Shown in pieces: positions 1 through 7,188 of a stretch of DNA of 17,574 bases. Source of the DNA: Polaromonas sp. (GTDB taxonomy: Bacteria; Pseudomonadota; Gammaproteobacteria; Burkholderiales; Burkholderiaceae_C); NCBI GenBank assembly GCA_026786065.1, contig JAJAYS010000164.1, forward strand, positions 1-17,574, read 5' to 3'. A program made the translations under genes and the position numbers. A model generated the notes under the pieces. It made no database searches. It worked only from the letters and a program-made list of their open reading frames with translations, and was not told the DNA's origin. The stretch's first letter is position 1, and every line of letters begins with the position of its first letter.

Positions 1-405
1 AAGGTCGGCATCACCGGCTTTTGCTGGGGCGGCCGCATCACCTGGCTGTATGCCGCGCACAGCAAAAACGTCCAGGCGGGCGTGGCCTGGTACGGCCGGC
101 TGGCGGGCCAGAGCTCCACTCTGACGCCCCGGCATCCGATCGACCTTGCCAGCGGTCTTCGGGCGCCGGTCCTTGGTCTCTATGGCGGCCAGGACGGCGG
201 GATTCCGCTGACCAGCGTCAACCAGATGAAGGACGCGCTGGAGTCTGCCGCTGCCAGCCCGGCGGCGGCCAAATCGCAGTTCGTTGTTTATCCGGATGCG
301 CCGCATGCCTTCCATGCCGACTACCGCCCGAGCTTTCGCAAGGCCGCTGCAGAAGACGGTTTTGCGCGTGCTCTGGCCTGGTTCAAGACTCACGGCGTAG
401 GCTGA
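1..405 (+). CDS. Dienelactone hydrolase family protein (3' part only)
   Basis: The gene enters from the left edge in frame 1 and ends at TGA 403-405, leaving 134 residues. The ATG at 82 is internal, because family sequence continues upstream to base 1. The visible triad of this alpha/beta hydrolase family is a nucleophile Cys in GFCWGG (C8 of the visible part), an Asp in YGGQDGG (D65) and a His in DAPHAFH (H102). Members hydrolyse dienelactone or related carboxymethylenebutenolides in the cytoplasm, classically in chloroaromatic ortho-cleavage, but many paralogues have unknown substrates. About half of a typical 230-290 residue protein is missing. The family assignment is firm and the substrate is unknown. 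A link to the decayed oxygenase 1.2 kb downstream would be speculation. Confidence 0.87.
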   Translation, partial: KVGITGFCWGGRITWLYAAHSKNVQAGVAWYGRLAGQSSTLTPRHPIDLASGLRAPVLGLYGGQDGGIPLTSVNQMKDALESAAASPAAAKSQFVVYPDAPHAFHADYRPSFRKAAAEDGFARALAWFKTHGVG

Positions 406-635
406 TACATCGAGCGGCGGCCGATACGAGCTGTGGTTGCCCGGTCTGGCGGCGGCCTGCGGTAGGAGCCGCGCCCCTTGTTCCGCGGCACCTAGCGGGT
501 TCGGACCTTGCCTCCTGCAAGCTAAGATGCAAGCCGCCCGCCACCACGCACGTCGTGCGCCCGGTGCGCCGCCTCCATTCGGCCGCCGGTCGCTCTGGTC
601 AACAATAAAAACTCAAGAACTTTAACGCCGCATCC

Positions 636-676
636 CAATAAGAACGGGCGTAAGCAGCTATGATTTTAATAGCGAT
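636..676 (+). repeat. Dispersed 41-bp repeat, copy 1 (overlaps ZIP start codon)
   Basis: This is the first of three copies that align without gaps over 41 bp. The core GCTATGATTTTAATAGC (657-673) is a short inverted repeat, GCTAT-N7-ATAGC, preceded by an ACGGGCGT-like block that gives the element an orientation. The copy contributes the ATG and the first five codons of the ZIP transporter. It is the most divergent of the three copies upstream of the core. Confidence 0.6.
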
Positions 677-1484
677 TCTGGCCGGCACATTGATCGCCGG
701 CATCGGCAGTGTCTGGATTGCTGCGCTGCTCAGCTTCGGCCTGCTGGCGCGTTACACCCAGCATATGCTGAGCCTGGCGGCCGGCGCGCTGCTGGCGACG
801 GCCTTCCTGAATCTGCTGCCCGAAGCGTTCGAAAGCCGGACCAGCCCGAGCCAGCTTTTCCCGACCTTGCTGATTGGCTTGATCTTCTTTTTTCTGCTCG
901 ACAAGGCCGAGCTGTGGCACCACGGTCATGAGCACCACGAGCACGGCCACGGCCACAAGCCTGACGCTCACGGTCACGCTCAAGGTCACGCTCACGACGA
1001 GGGCCATCATGATCGCCCGCATGGCAACGAACCGGCCGGCAAAGGCGGTTGGGCCGTACTGGCCGGCGACAGCGTCCACGCCTTCGGCGATGGCGTGCTG
1101 ATCGCGTCGGCCTTCATGGCCGACATTGGGCTCGGCGTCGTCGCCGCGTTGGCGGTGCTGGTGCACGAGGTGCCGCACCATATGGGCGATCTGATCGTGC
1201 TGCGGCGCAGTTCGGGCAACCGCCGGGCGGCCTTCGTCAAGGTCACACTGGCCGGTTCGGTGACCGCGCTGGGCGGCATTGCCGGTTACCTGCTGGTGGA
1301 CCAGCTGCTTGGCTCTCTTCCGTTTTTTCTGGTGGTCGCCGCCAGCAGCTTCATTTACGTGGCGCTGGCCGACCTGATTCCGCAACTTCAGCGGCGGCTG
1401 GGCGCCAGAGAAACGGCCACGCAGATCGTCTGGCTGCTGATCGGCGTCGGGCTGGTGCTGGCCGTCGGCGAACTGGCGCATTAG
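660..1484 (+). CDS. ZIP-family divalent metal transporter
   Basis: This 274-residue inner-membrane protein would import divalent metals, usually zinc, into the cytoplasm. Hydrophobic segments lie at about 1-30, 35-55, 66-81, 131-155, 157-180, 195-215, 220-243 and 255-272. The loop at about 86-121 is packed with His, a cytoplasmic metal-binding loop typical of ZIPs. Family motifs are HAFGDG (140-145) in TM4 and HEVPHHMGD (169-177) in TM5, which carry the metal-coordinating residues. The ATG at 660 is preferred because the first residues already form TM1. Ribosome-binding complementarity is weak, and the start lies inside a dispersed repeat. Metal specificity cannot be read from sequence. No metalloregulator gene is adjacent. 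Confidence 0.88.
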   Translation: MILIAILAGTLIAGIGSVWIAALLSFGLLARYTQHMLSLAAGALLATAFLNLLPEAFESRTSPSQLFPTLLIGLIFFFLLDKAELWHHGHEHHEHGHGHKPDAHGHAQGHAHDEGHHDRPHGNEPAGKGGWAVLAGDSVHAFGDGVLIASAFMADIGLGVVAALAVLVHEVPHHMGDLIVLRRSSGNRRAAFVKVTLAGSVTALGGIAGYLLVDQLLGSLPFFLVVAASSFIYVALADLIPQLQRRLGARETATQIVWLLIGVGLVLAVGELAH

Positions 1485-1618
1485 CGCCTTAGCGCGTCAG
1501 CACCTTAGCTCGGGCAACCGGCATCACCGGCAGGCTTCTGCGGCAGATGGCACGATGTCCGTCCGAGCCAGAAGGCTGGACTTCCAGTCGGCCAAACAGA
1601 CGCACAGCTGGAGACACC

Positions 1619-2615
1619 ATGATCGCAGCGACCGCCACCTTTCCGGCCGACATCAAGTGGGAGTCCGACGGCACCAGCCGGATTCCCTTCATGGCCTACA
1701 CCGACCCGGGCCAGCACAAAAAAGAGCTGGAGCGCTTTTTCTATCGCAAGCGCTGGGGTTAAGTCGGCCTCGAAGCCGAGATTCCGAACGCCGGTGACTT
1801 CAAGCGAACCGCCATCGGTGAGCGCTCGGTCGTGATGGTGCGTGCCGCCGACGGCAGCATCGGCGTCGTCGAAAACGTTTGCGCGCACCGTGGCCTGCCG
1901 TTTTGCCGCGAGCGCCACGGCAACAAAAAACAGTTTGTCTGCCCCTACGACCAATGGAGCTACAGCTCAAGGAGGACTTGCAGGGCGTGCCGTTCCGGCG
2001 TGGCGTCAAACAGCATGGCAAGGTCAACGGCGGCATGCCGGCCGATTTCCAGACGGCCGACCACGGCCTGACCAAGCTCACGGCGGCCAGCCGCGGCGGC
2101 GTGGTGTTTTGCGAGTTTTGACCATCAGGTCGAGTCGCTCGAAGACTTTATGGGCCCGGCGATTCTGGCTTGCTTCGACCGGCTTTTCAGCGGCCGCAAA
2201 CTGACGCTGCTCGGCTACAACCGCCAGCGCATTCCGGGCAACTGGAAGCTGATGCAGGAGAACATCAAGGACCCGTATCACCCCGGATTGCTGCACACCT
2301 GGTTCGTCACCTTTGGGCTCTGGCGTGCCGACAACAAGTCGCAGTTGCTGATGGACGCGCAGCACCGGCACGCGGCGATGATCACAACGCGCGGGGCCCA
2401 GGGCAAGGCTGACCAGGTGACGCAGGTGGTCAGCTTCAAAGAGAGCACGCAGCTGCACGACCCGCGCTTTCTCGACATCGTTTCCGAGCCGTGGTGGGAC
2501 GGCCCGACGGCGGTGACGCTGACGCTGACGCTGTTCCCGAGCGTGATCTTTCAGCAGCAGGTCAACAGCGTTTCGACCCGCCACATGGCGCGAAACCATG
2601 GAGGCCGCTGAATGA
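1619..2615 (+). pseudogene. Decayed large (alpha) subunit of salicylate 5-hydroxylase-type ring-hydroxylating oxygenase
   Basis: The joined reading resembles NagG-type alpha subunits from N-terminus to C-terminus. The start ATG 1619 has GGAG at 1610-1613. Lesions seen: TAA at 1760-1762 after 47 codons, probably a former Tyr codon; Asp (GAC 1949-1951) replacing the second Rieske His in CPYDQW; loss of one base at about 1966-1967; one extra T in the run 2107-2110, which restores the frame; and a jump at about 2585 from VNSVSTRH directly to a WRETMEAAE-like C-terminal tail in another frame. That jump removes roughly 90-100 codons. The reading NIKDPYHPGLLH keeps both His ligands of the mononuclear iron, but the region that carries the acidic ligand is gone. 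The original stop would be TGA 2613-2615, overlapping the next gene's ATG. Intact relatives have about 420 residues. The original substrate (salicylate, anthranilate or similar) is uncertain. Confidence 0.9.
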
Positions 2616-3100
2616 GCGCCGCCGTGCCGATCGGCTTCGACGACTACCTGCAGGTCTCGCAGCTCTACGTCGATTACGCCCGCGCCGTCGATTCGGGCGA
2701 CTGGGATTTGTGGCCGGAGTTCTTTACCGAGCAATGCATTGACAAACTGATCTCGCGCGAAAACCACGAACGCGGCTTGCCGCTGGCAACGTTTTTTTTT
2801 GAGAGCAAGGGCATGCTCAAAGACCGCGCCTACGGCATTCGGGAAACGCTGTTTCACGACCCGTATTACCAGCGCCATGTCGTCGGCGCGCCGGTGATCG
2901 TCAGGGCCGCAGCCGACCGTTTTGAAGCCGAGGCCAACTACGCCGTGTTTCGCACCAGGCTCTCAAAGCCATCGACGGTGTTTGACGTCGGGCGCTATAT
3001 CCATCTCATCGTGCGGACACCGGAAGGCCTCAAGTTCGCGTCGCGGCTGTGCGTTTATGACAGCGAACTGATACCCCACTCCATCATCTATCCGATTTAG
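2612..3100 (+). CDS. Small (beta) subunit of ring-hydroxylating oxygenase, NagH-like, still open
   Basis: This is a 162-residue beta subunit with the SnoaL/NTF2-like fold of aromatic-ring-hydroxylating dioxygenase small subunits, full family length. Typical parts are the N-terminal YVDYARAVDSGDWDLWPEFF, the middle LPLATFFFESKGMLKDRAYG, and the C-terminal SELIPHSIIYPI. Its role would be structural, in an alpha3beta3 terminal oxygenase. The ATG overlaps the ancestral alpha stop in an ATGA arrangement, which implies translational coupling in the former operon. Codons 61-63 form a run of nine T (2792-2800). The reading frame has no lesion, but the alpha partner is dead, so the gene is probably a relic on its way to decay or makes an unpartnered protein. 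Confidence 0.85.
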   Translation: MSAAVPIGFDDYLQVSQLYVDYARAVDSGDWDLWPEFFTEQCIDKLISRENHERGLPLATFFFESKGMLKDRAYGIRETLFHDPYYQRHVVGAPVIVRAAADRFEAEANYAVFRTRLSKPSTVFDVGRYIHLIVRTPEGLKFASRLCVYDSELIPHSIIYPI

Positions 3101-3114
3101 GAGCGCTTCAAACC

Positions 3115-3429
3115 ATGACGGATGCCAACTGGCTGGATGCGGCTGCCGAAGACGCGGTGTTTGACGTGATCGGCGCCGTGCTGGCGGGCTGCGAGATTTC
3201 GCTGTACAACGTTGAAGGCCACATCCATGCCACCGACAACATTTGCACGCACGGCCAGGCGCGGTTGTGTGACGGCTTTCTCGACGGCTTCGAGATCGAG
3301 TGTCCGCACCATCAGGGCCGATTCGACGTGCGCGACGGTAGCCCGACCTGCGAGCCGGCCAAGCGCGCCTTGCGCAGCTAACCGGTGCGGGTCGAGGGCG
3401 GTCGGGTGTTCGTTCGGCTTGCCGATTGA
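3115..3429 (+). pseudogene. Rieske [2Fe-2S] ferredoxin of the oxygenase, truncated by a nonsense codon
   Basis: This is a NagAb-like Rieske ferredoxin that would carry electrons from a reductase to the terminal oxygenase. Cluster ligands are present: CTH and, 16 residues further, CPHH, followed by QGRFD. AGGAG at 3099-3103 overlaps the stop of the beta gene and precedes ATG 3115. The reading stops at TAA 3379-3381 after 88 codons. Reading through gives PVRVEGGRVFVRLAD and a natural TGA at 3427-3429, for a total of 104 codons, the usual family length. The TAA sits where relatives have Tyr in a (T/S)YPV motif, so a single base change explains it. A truncated but cluster-bearing protein could still be made, but the last strand of the fold would be missing. 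Confidence 0.85.
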
Positions 3430-3474
3430 CGCTGGGCGGTCTGGACTTATTTATTACCGAAAACGCTTTTTGAC

Positions 3475-3515
3475 CAGTAAATACGGTCGTTAACAGCTAT
3501 TTAACTGATAGCGAC
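3475..3515 (+). repeat. Dispersed 41-bp repeat, copy 2
   Basis: The core is GCTATTTAACTGATAGC at 3496-3512, within a 41-bp block that aligns without gaps to the copies at 636 and 9877 and has the same orientation. It begins 45 bp after the ancestral stop of the ferredoxin relic, in the convergent gap before the minus-strand spermidine-synthase-like gene. It has no coding content and is markedly more AT-rich than its surroundings. Confidence 0.6.
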
Positions 3516-3593
3516 GACGACGCTGTTTACGTCGGATGGTGCCCGCCTGGCGGGGGCCTGCGGGTGGCAGCAAACGCTGGCGGCGCAGGCGGC

Positions 3594-5630
3594 CTACTGC
3601 AGGATCGAAAGAATGCTGCTGTAGTCGTCTTTCCAGGGCTGGAAGCCGCGCTGGTTTTCCACCGGCTGCGCGTCCTCGAAGCCGGCCTTGCCGAACAGCT
3701 CTGGCGCCCGGCTGAGCAGCACCCAGCGTGAGCGCAGCACCAGCTTGTCGGGCTCGCTTTCGGCATCGATCAGCCGGACCTCCCAGCCGAAATGATCGGC
3801 TGCAGACCTGACCACCGGGCGCAGGTCCAGAAAGCGGTTGGAGATGTGCACCGCCAGAATGCCGTCCGGCTTCAGATGCCGGAAATACTGCGCAAATGCC
3901 TCAAAGGTCAGCAGATGCACCGGCACCGAATCGCCCGAGAAGGCATCGACCGCCAGCACGTCCAGGCGCTGGTCGGGCTCGCGTTCAAGTTGCAGCCGCG
4001 CGTCGCCCAGAACGATCTCGGTCGCCGCCAGCGTTCCCGACAAAAAACTGAAATGTTTCTGCGCGATCTCGATCACCAGCGGGTCGATCTCATAGAGCCG
4101 GTAGCTGTCGCCGGCGCGGCCGTAAGCCAGCAGCGTGCCGGTGCCCAGGCCAATCACGCCGACCCGCACCGGCCCGGCCTCGCCCTTCAGCCTGATGGCC
4201 TTGCCCACACCGCTCTCGGGGCTGTAGTAGGTGATCGGCAGGCCCTGCTTGTCGGGTGCGGTGTGCTGCCGGCCGTGGACGATCTGGCCGTGGACCAGGC
4301 TGCGAAAGCCGTGCTCAACGTCGGTGAAGACCTGCAGCGTGCCGTAGAAATTGCGCCCTTTGACATCGGCGCCGCCGGTTTCTTCCCGGTGCGCTTCGAT
4401 GCGGATCCAGGACAGCGAGACCAGCAGCAGCGCCGCAAACCCCGCCAGGCCGGCGCGCCACTGGGGCCGGCCCAACGACAGCCGGGGAATAACGGCAATC
4501 GCCGCGACCAGGCCGGTCAGGACGATGCCAATTGACAGCTCGTAGTTGGCGTCAAAGCTGTAGGGCGCGATGATTCCGACAAAAACCCCGCCGGTGACGC
4601 CGCCAACCGCCAGCATCAGGTAGTAGCCGGTCAAATGGCTGGGGTGCGGCTGGCGCCGGGCCAGCTCGCCGTGGCAGACCATGCAGGCGACAAAAAACGC
4701 CGACAGGTTGATGCCCATGGACAGGTAGAGCGGCAGCGCGGCGATGCCCAGCGTCGGCAGGTAAGCCAGCGCGCCCAGGCCGAGCACCAGCAAAGGCAAA
4801 AAGATCTTGCGCTGGTACCAGCGGCTGTGCTCGAAGCTCAGAATGAAGGACAGCAGATACAAGGCGAGCGGCGCCACCCACAGCAGCGGGATGGGCGCGA
4901 TGTTGGCCGTCAGGAAGCTGGTGTCGGCAACCATCAGGATGGACGGGCAGGCCGCCAGCGCGGCCCACAGCAGTTTGTCTTTCCATTGCGGTGACGGCCC
5001 GTGCTGTGGGGTTGCCACCGGCATGCTGCCGCCCTTGCGGCCGCGCCAGGCCAGCAGGCCGCAGGCCGCCGCAAAACAGGCGTACAGGCCAGACCAGATC
5101 CAGGACTGCCATTGCGTCGAAAAAATCGGTTCTACCGCCAGCGGATAGGCCAGCAGCGCGAGCATTGAGCCGAAGTTCGACAGCGCAAACAGCCGATAGG
5201 GCACATGACCCGAACGCTCGCGCGCAAACCAGGCCTGCAGCAGCGGGCCGGTGGTCGAGAGCACGAAGTAGGGCAGCCCGATAGAGACCGTCAGCAGCCC
5301 GAGGATGTGCAGCGTCGGGTTCTCGGCGCCCAGAGGTTTCCAGTCCAGGCTGGGGCTGATCGGCAGCAGCAGCAGGCTGATCAGCAGCAGACCGCCATGC
5401 ACCAGGCCCTGGCGCGGCGGACTCAGGCTGCGCGTGACCCAGTGCGAATAGAAATAGCCCAGCAGCAGCACCGTCTGGAAAAACAGCATGCAGGTGGTCC
5501 AGATCGCGGCCGAGCCGCCGAACCAAGGCAGGATCATCTTGCCGATCAGCGGCTGCACCTGAAAGAGAAGAAAGGCACTGAGGAAAATCGTCAAACCGTA
5601 GTGAAAAGCCAGGCGCAAATTGATCGTCAT
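3594..5630 (-). CDS. Membrane-anchored spermidine-synthase-like protein (fused transporter-like/methyltransferase-fold)
   Basis: The 678-residue protein has two parts. Residues about 8-405 contain roughly ten to twelve hydrophobic helices, a multi-spanning domain resembling MFS-like N-termini of this family. Residues about 430-650 form a Rossmann methyltransferase/polyamine-synthase fold with VGVIGLGTGTLLAY (GxGxG at 494-498), acidic YEIDP (513-517), GDARL (542-546) and DAFSGDSVP (562-570), the last where spermidine synthases hold their catalytic Asp region. The protein is usually annotated as fused MFS/spermidine synthase. True spermidine formation is unproven for these, and the acceptor could be another amine. 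The ATG at 5630 lacks a strong Shine-Dalgarno but fits the start of the first helix. It lies 93 bp downstream of kdgK on the same strand and could be cotranscribed. Confidence 0.82.
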   Translation of the reverse strand: MTINLRLAFHYGLTIFLSAFLLFQVQPLIGKMILPWFGGSAAIWTTCMLFFQTVLLLGYFYSHWVTRSLSPPRQGLVHGGLLLISLLLLPISPSLDWKPLGAENPTLHILGLLTVSIGLPYFVLSTTGPLLQAWFARERSGHVPYRLFALSNFGSMLALLAYPLAVEPIFSTQWQSWIWSGLYACFAAACGLLAWRGRKGGSMPVATPQHGPSPQWKDKLLWAALAACPSILMVADTSFLTANIAPIPLLWVAPLALYLLSFILSFEHSRWYQRKIFLPLLVLGLGALAYLPTLGIAALPLYLSMGINLSAFFVACMVCHGELARRQPHPSHLTGYYLMLAVGGVTGGVFVGIIAPYSFDANYELSIGIVLTGLVAAIAVIPRLSLGRPQWRAGLAGFAALLLVSLSWIRIEAHREETGGADVKGRNFYGTLQVFTDVEHGFRSLVHGQIVHGRQHTAPDKQGLPITYYSPESGVGKAIRLKGEAGPVRVGVIGLGTGTLLAYGRAGDSYRLYEIDPLVIEIAQKHFSFLSGTLAATEIVLGDARLQLEREPDQRLDVLAVDAFSGDSVPVHLLTFEAFAQYFRHLKPDGILAVHISNRFLDLRPVVRSAADHFGWEVRLIDAESEPDKLVLRSRWVLLSRAPELFGKAGFEDAQPVENQRGFQPWKDDYSSILSILQ

Positions 5631-5708
5631 GGGTGGTGCGGACTCAAGCGGAAGGGATGGGCGTCGGCCGGCAGGCGACAGGCGTGGCGCAGTTTAAGGC
5701 TTGCTGCG

Positions 5709-5735
5709 GCCGGGTTTTGATGTTTAAAACCCGGC
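5709..5735. repeat. Perfect 10-bp inverted repeat at the end of the sugar kinase gene
   Basis: GCCGGGTTTT and AAAACCCGGC flank the 7-base loop GATGTTT. The stop codon of the kinase lies at the loop/stem border. No T-run follows on the minus strand, so it is not a classic intrinsic terminator. It could protect the mRNA 3' end or act as a weak processing site between the kinase and the next gene. Confidence 0.5.
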
Positions 5736-6668
5736 GGCTCGGAGTTCGGCCCGGGTCGGCAGGCCTTCGCTGTCGCCTGCGACCTGCACCGCGCGTGCCC
5801 CTATCCAGGCGCCGCGCCGAACGGCCTGCGCGACCGGCAGGCCGGCCAGCAGCGCGCTGATGACGCCGACCGCAAAGCCGTCGCCAGCGCCCACGGTATC
5901 GACGACGCTGGCAACCGGGAATCCGGCAACCCGGCCTGTCCCTGCTGCGCCGTCGAAGTAGGCGCCGTCAGCACCGAGCTTGACGACGACCAGCGCCGCG
6001 CCGCGCTGGCGATAAAAGCGTGCAATGCCTTCGGGGGTCGATTCGCCGGTCAGCAGCCGGCCTTCGTCGATGCCGGGCAGGATCCAGTCGGCAAGGCTGG
6101 CCAGCGCGTTGATGGCGCTGCGCATGGCGTTCTGCGAGGCCCACAGCGTCGGGCGCAGGTTTGGATCAAAGGAGATGCTGCGGCCAGCCGCCCGCATCAG
6201 CGTCATGGCGTGTTGCTGGGCCGCCAGCGTGCTGGCCGAGACGCCGGCAAACACCCCGCTGGTGTGCAGATGACGGGCCGAGCACAACCACTGTGCATCG
6301 ACGTCGTCAGGTCCGAATCCGCTGGCTGCCGAGCCACTGCGGTGGTAGGCGATCTGCGGGTCGCTGCCGTCATCGGACCGGCTTTTGAACATGATGCCGG
6401 TCGGGTGGCTGGCGTCCAGCGTGACATGCGAGCAATCGATGCCCTCGCCGGCGAGCAGCTCGACGAGGGTGCTGCCCCAGGCGTCGCGGCCCAGCCGGCT
6501 GCACCAGGCAACGCTCAGCCCGAGCCGGGCCAGCCCGATGGCCACGTTGATTTCTGCACCGGCCGCGCTTTTGCGGAAGGTACGCGCCTGCCCAAGCTCG
6601 CCCGTCTCGACCGCGGCGAACAGCGCCACGGCTTCGCCGAATGTCACAAGGTCGAGCGTGGTGGTCAT
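5724..6668 (-). CDS. kdgK: PfkB-family sugar kinase, probably 2-dehydro-3-deoxygluconokinase
   Basis: This 314-residue cytoplasmic kinase has the ribokinase/PfkB fold. N-terminal TFGEAVALF and the substrate-loop AAGAEINVAIGLARLG (35-50) are family features. SFDPNLRP (166-173) and the second PfkB signature DTVGAGDGFAVG (257-268, catalytic base Asp263) are both intact. The DPNLRP block and overall pattern fit KDG kinases, which phosphorylate 2-keto-3-deoxygluconate with ATP to feed the Entner-Doudoroff aldolase. No aldolase, uronate gene or GntR regulator is nearby, so specificity rests on motifs alone. A fructokinase-like activity is the main alternative. The start is ATG 6668, with no clear Shine-Dalgarno. 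Confidence 0.72.
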   Translation of the reverse strand: MTTTLDLVTFGEAVALFAAVETGELGQARTFRKSAAGAEINVAIGLARLGLSVAWCSRLGRDAWGSTLVELLAGEGIDCSHVTLDASHPTGIMFKSRSDDGSDPQIAYHRSGSAASGFGPDDVDAQWLCSARHLHTSGVFAGVSASTLAAQQHAMTLMRAAGRSISFDPNLRPTLWASQNAMRSAINALASLADWILPGIDEGRLLTGESTPEGIARFYRQRGAALVVVKLGADGAYFDGAAGTGRVAGFPVASVVDTVGAGDGFAVGVISALLAGLPVAQAVRRGAWIGARAVQVAGDSEGLPTRAELRAAGF

Positions 6669-7089
6669 GCGGGAAATAGGGATGGGGCAGCGGGCGAATC
6701 GGCTAGTCGGGTGGGGTCAAAGGGTAGTGCGGCGAAATCGTAGCATCGGCGCCTTGCGCCCACGCGCAGGCGATTCCACCCGCGGCGCTTTTCCGACAAC
6801 CGCTCGGGCTGCTTGCCGATGGGCCGGGATTTGCCCTGCGCAGAGAATTTTTCATTGGTTTTATTTCAACAGCCCGCAAGCGCGGGCCGCTACCAGCAGA
6901 GGCTTTACCGAAATGCGAAACAGCGAAGCGACGATGGAAAGGCTTGCGGACGAGCCCAGGCCAACCAGTGAGCCCGACCTGCCGTCTGACGGCGCGGACG
7001 AAATCGGCGAAGCGATGATCCGCAACCTTCCGCGCCGAATAGGTCCTGACTCCGAACCGCTTGAACCCACCCAAACCAAGGAAAACCGT
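6669..7089. other. Gene-poor leader region between kdgK and a small plus-strand ORF
   Basis: I see no confident gene. An in-frame ATG at 6913 could extend the small ORF at 7090 by 59 residues into an acidic, disordered-looking N-terminus, but its ribosome-binding site is poor (AGAGG, 11 bases away). A GC hairpin lies at 6872-6887 (GCCCGC, loop AAGC, GCGGGC). It is preceded by an AT-rich stretch at 6846-6868 that could hold a promoter, though no good -35/-10 pair stands out. Confidence 0.4.
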
Positions 7090-7188
7090 ATGGCCACCGA
7101 CCCCAACGTACCGCCGCCGGAGCCGCTGCCGCCGCTGTCAACCCCGCCAGAGCCGGGCGAAGTGCAGCCGACACCGCTGCCGACCTGA
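7090..7188 (+). CDS. Possible small proline-rich protein (32 aa)
   Basis: AAGGA at 7078-7082 sits 7 bases before ATG 7090, a good ribosome-binding arrangement. The product has 13 Pro in 32 residues, with runs such as PPPEPLPPL and PLPT at the end, plus four acidic residues. It has no signal peptide or membrane segment and is probably disordered. Function is unknown. The longer start at 6913 would give a 91-residue protein in the same frame. The product may not be real: proline-rich ORFs arise by chance in GC-rich DNA. The ribosome-binding site is the main support. Confidence 0.38.
   Translation: MATDPNVPPPEPLPPLSTPPEPGEVQPTPLPT

Noticed and set aside
666..1481. Long minus-strand ORF opposite the ZIP gene (271 aa)
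   Set aside because: It is the antisense shadow of a well-supported ZIP gene, shows no family features and is rich in Gln/Arg/His as expected from GC-rich antisense readings.
2512..2532. Triple GACGCT tandem in the alpha relic as a functional repeat
   Set aside because: It reads as TLTLTL where relatives have a shorter stretch. It is most simply a small in-frame slippage product in a decaying gene.
2078..2878. Minus-strand ORF of 266 aa across the relic alpha and beta subunits
   Set aside because: The opposite strand carries clear oxygenase sequence in all parts, and this ORF has no family resemblance.
6385..7188. Plus-strand ORF of 267 aa running from inside kdgK to the Pro-rich ORF
   Set aside because: The first half is antisense to the kinase. 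Only the last 32 (or 91) residues have a plausible start, so the long form was not called.
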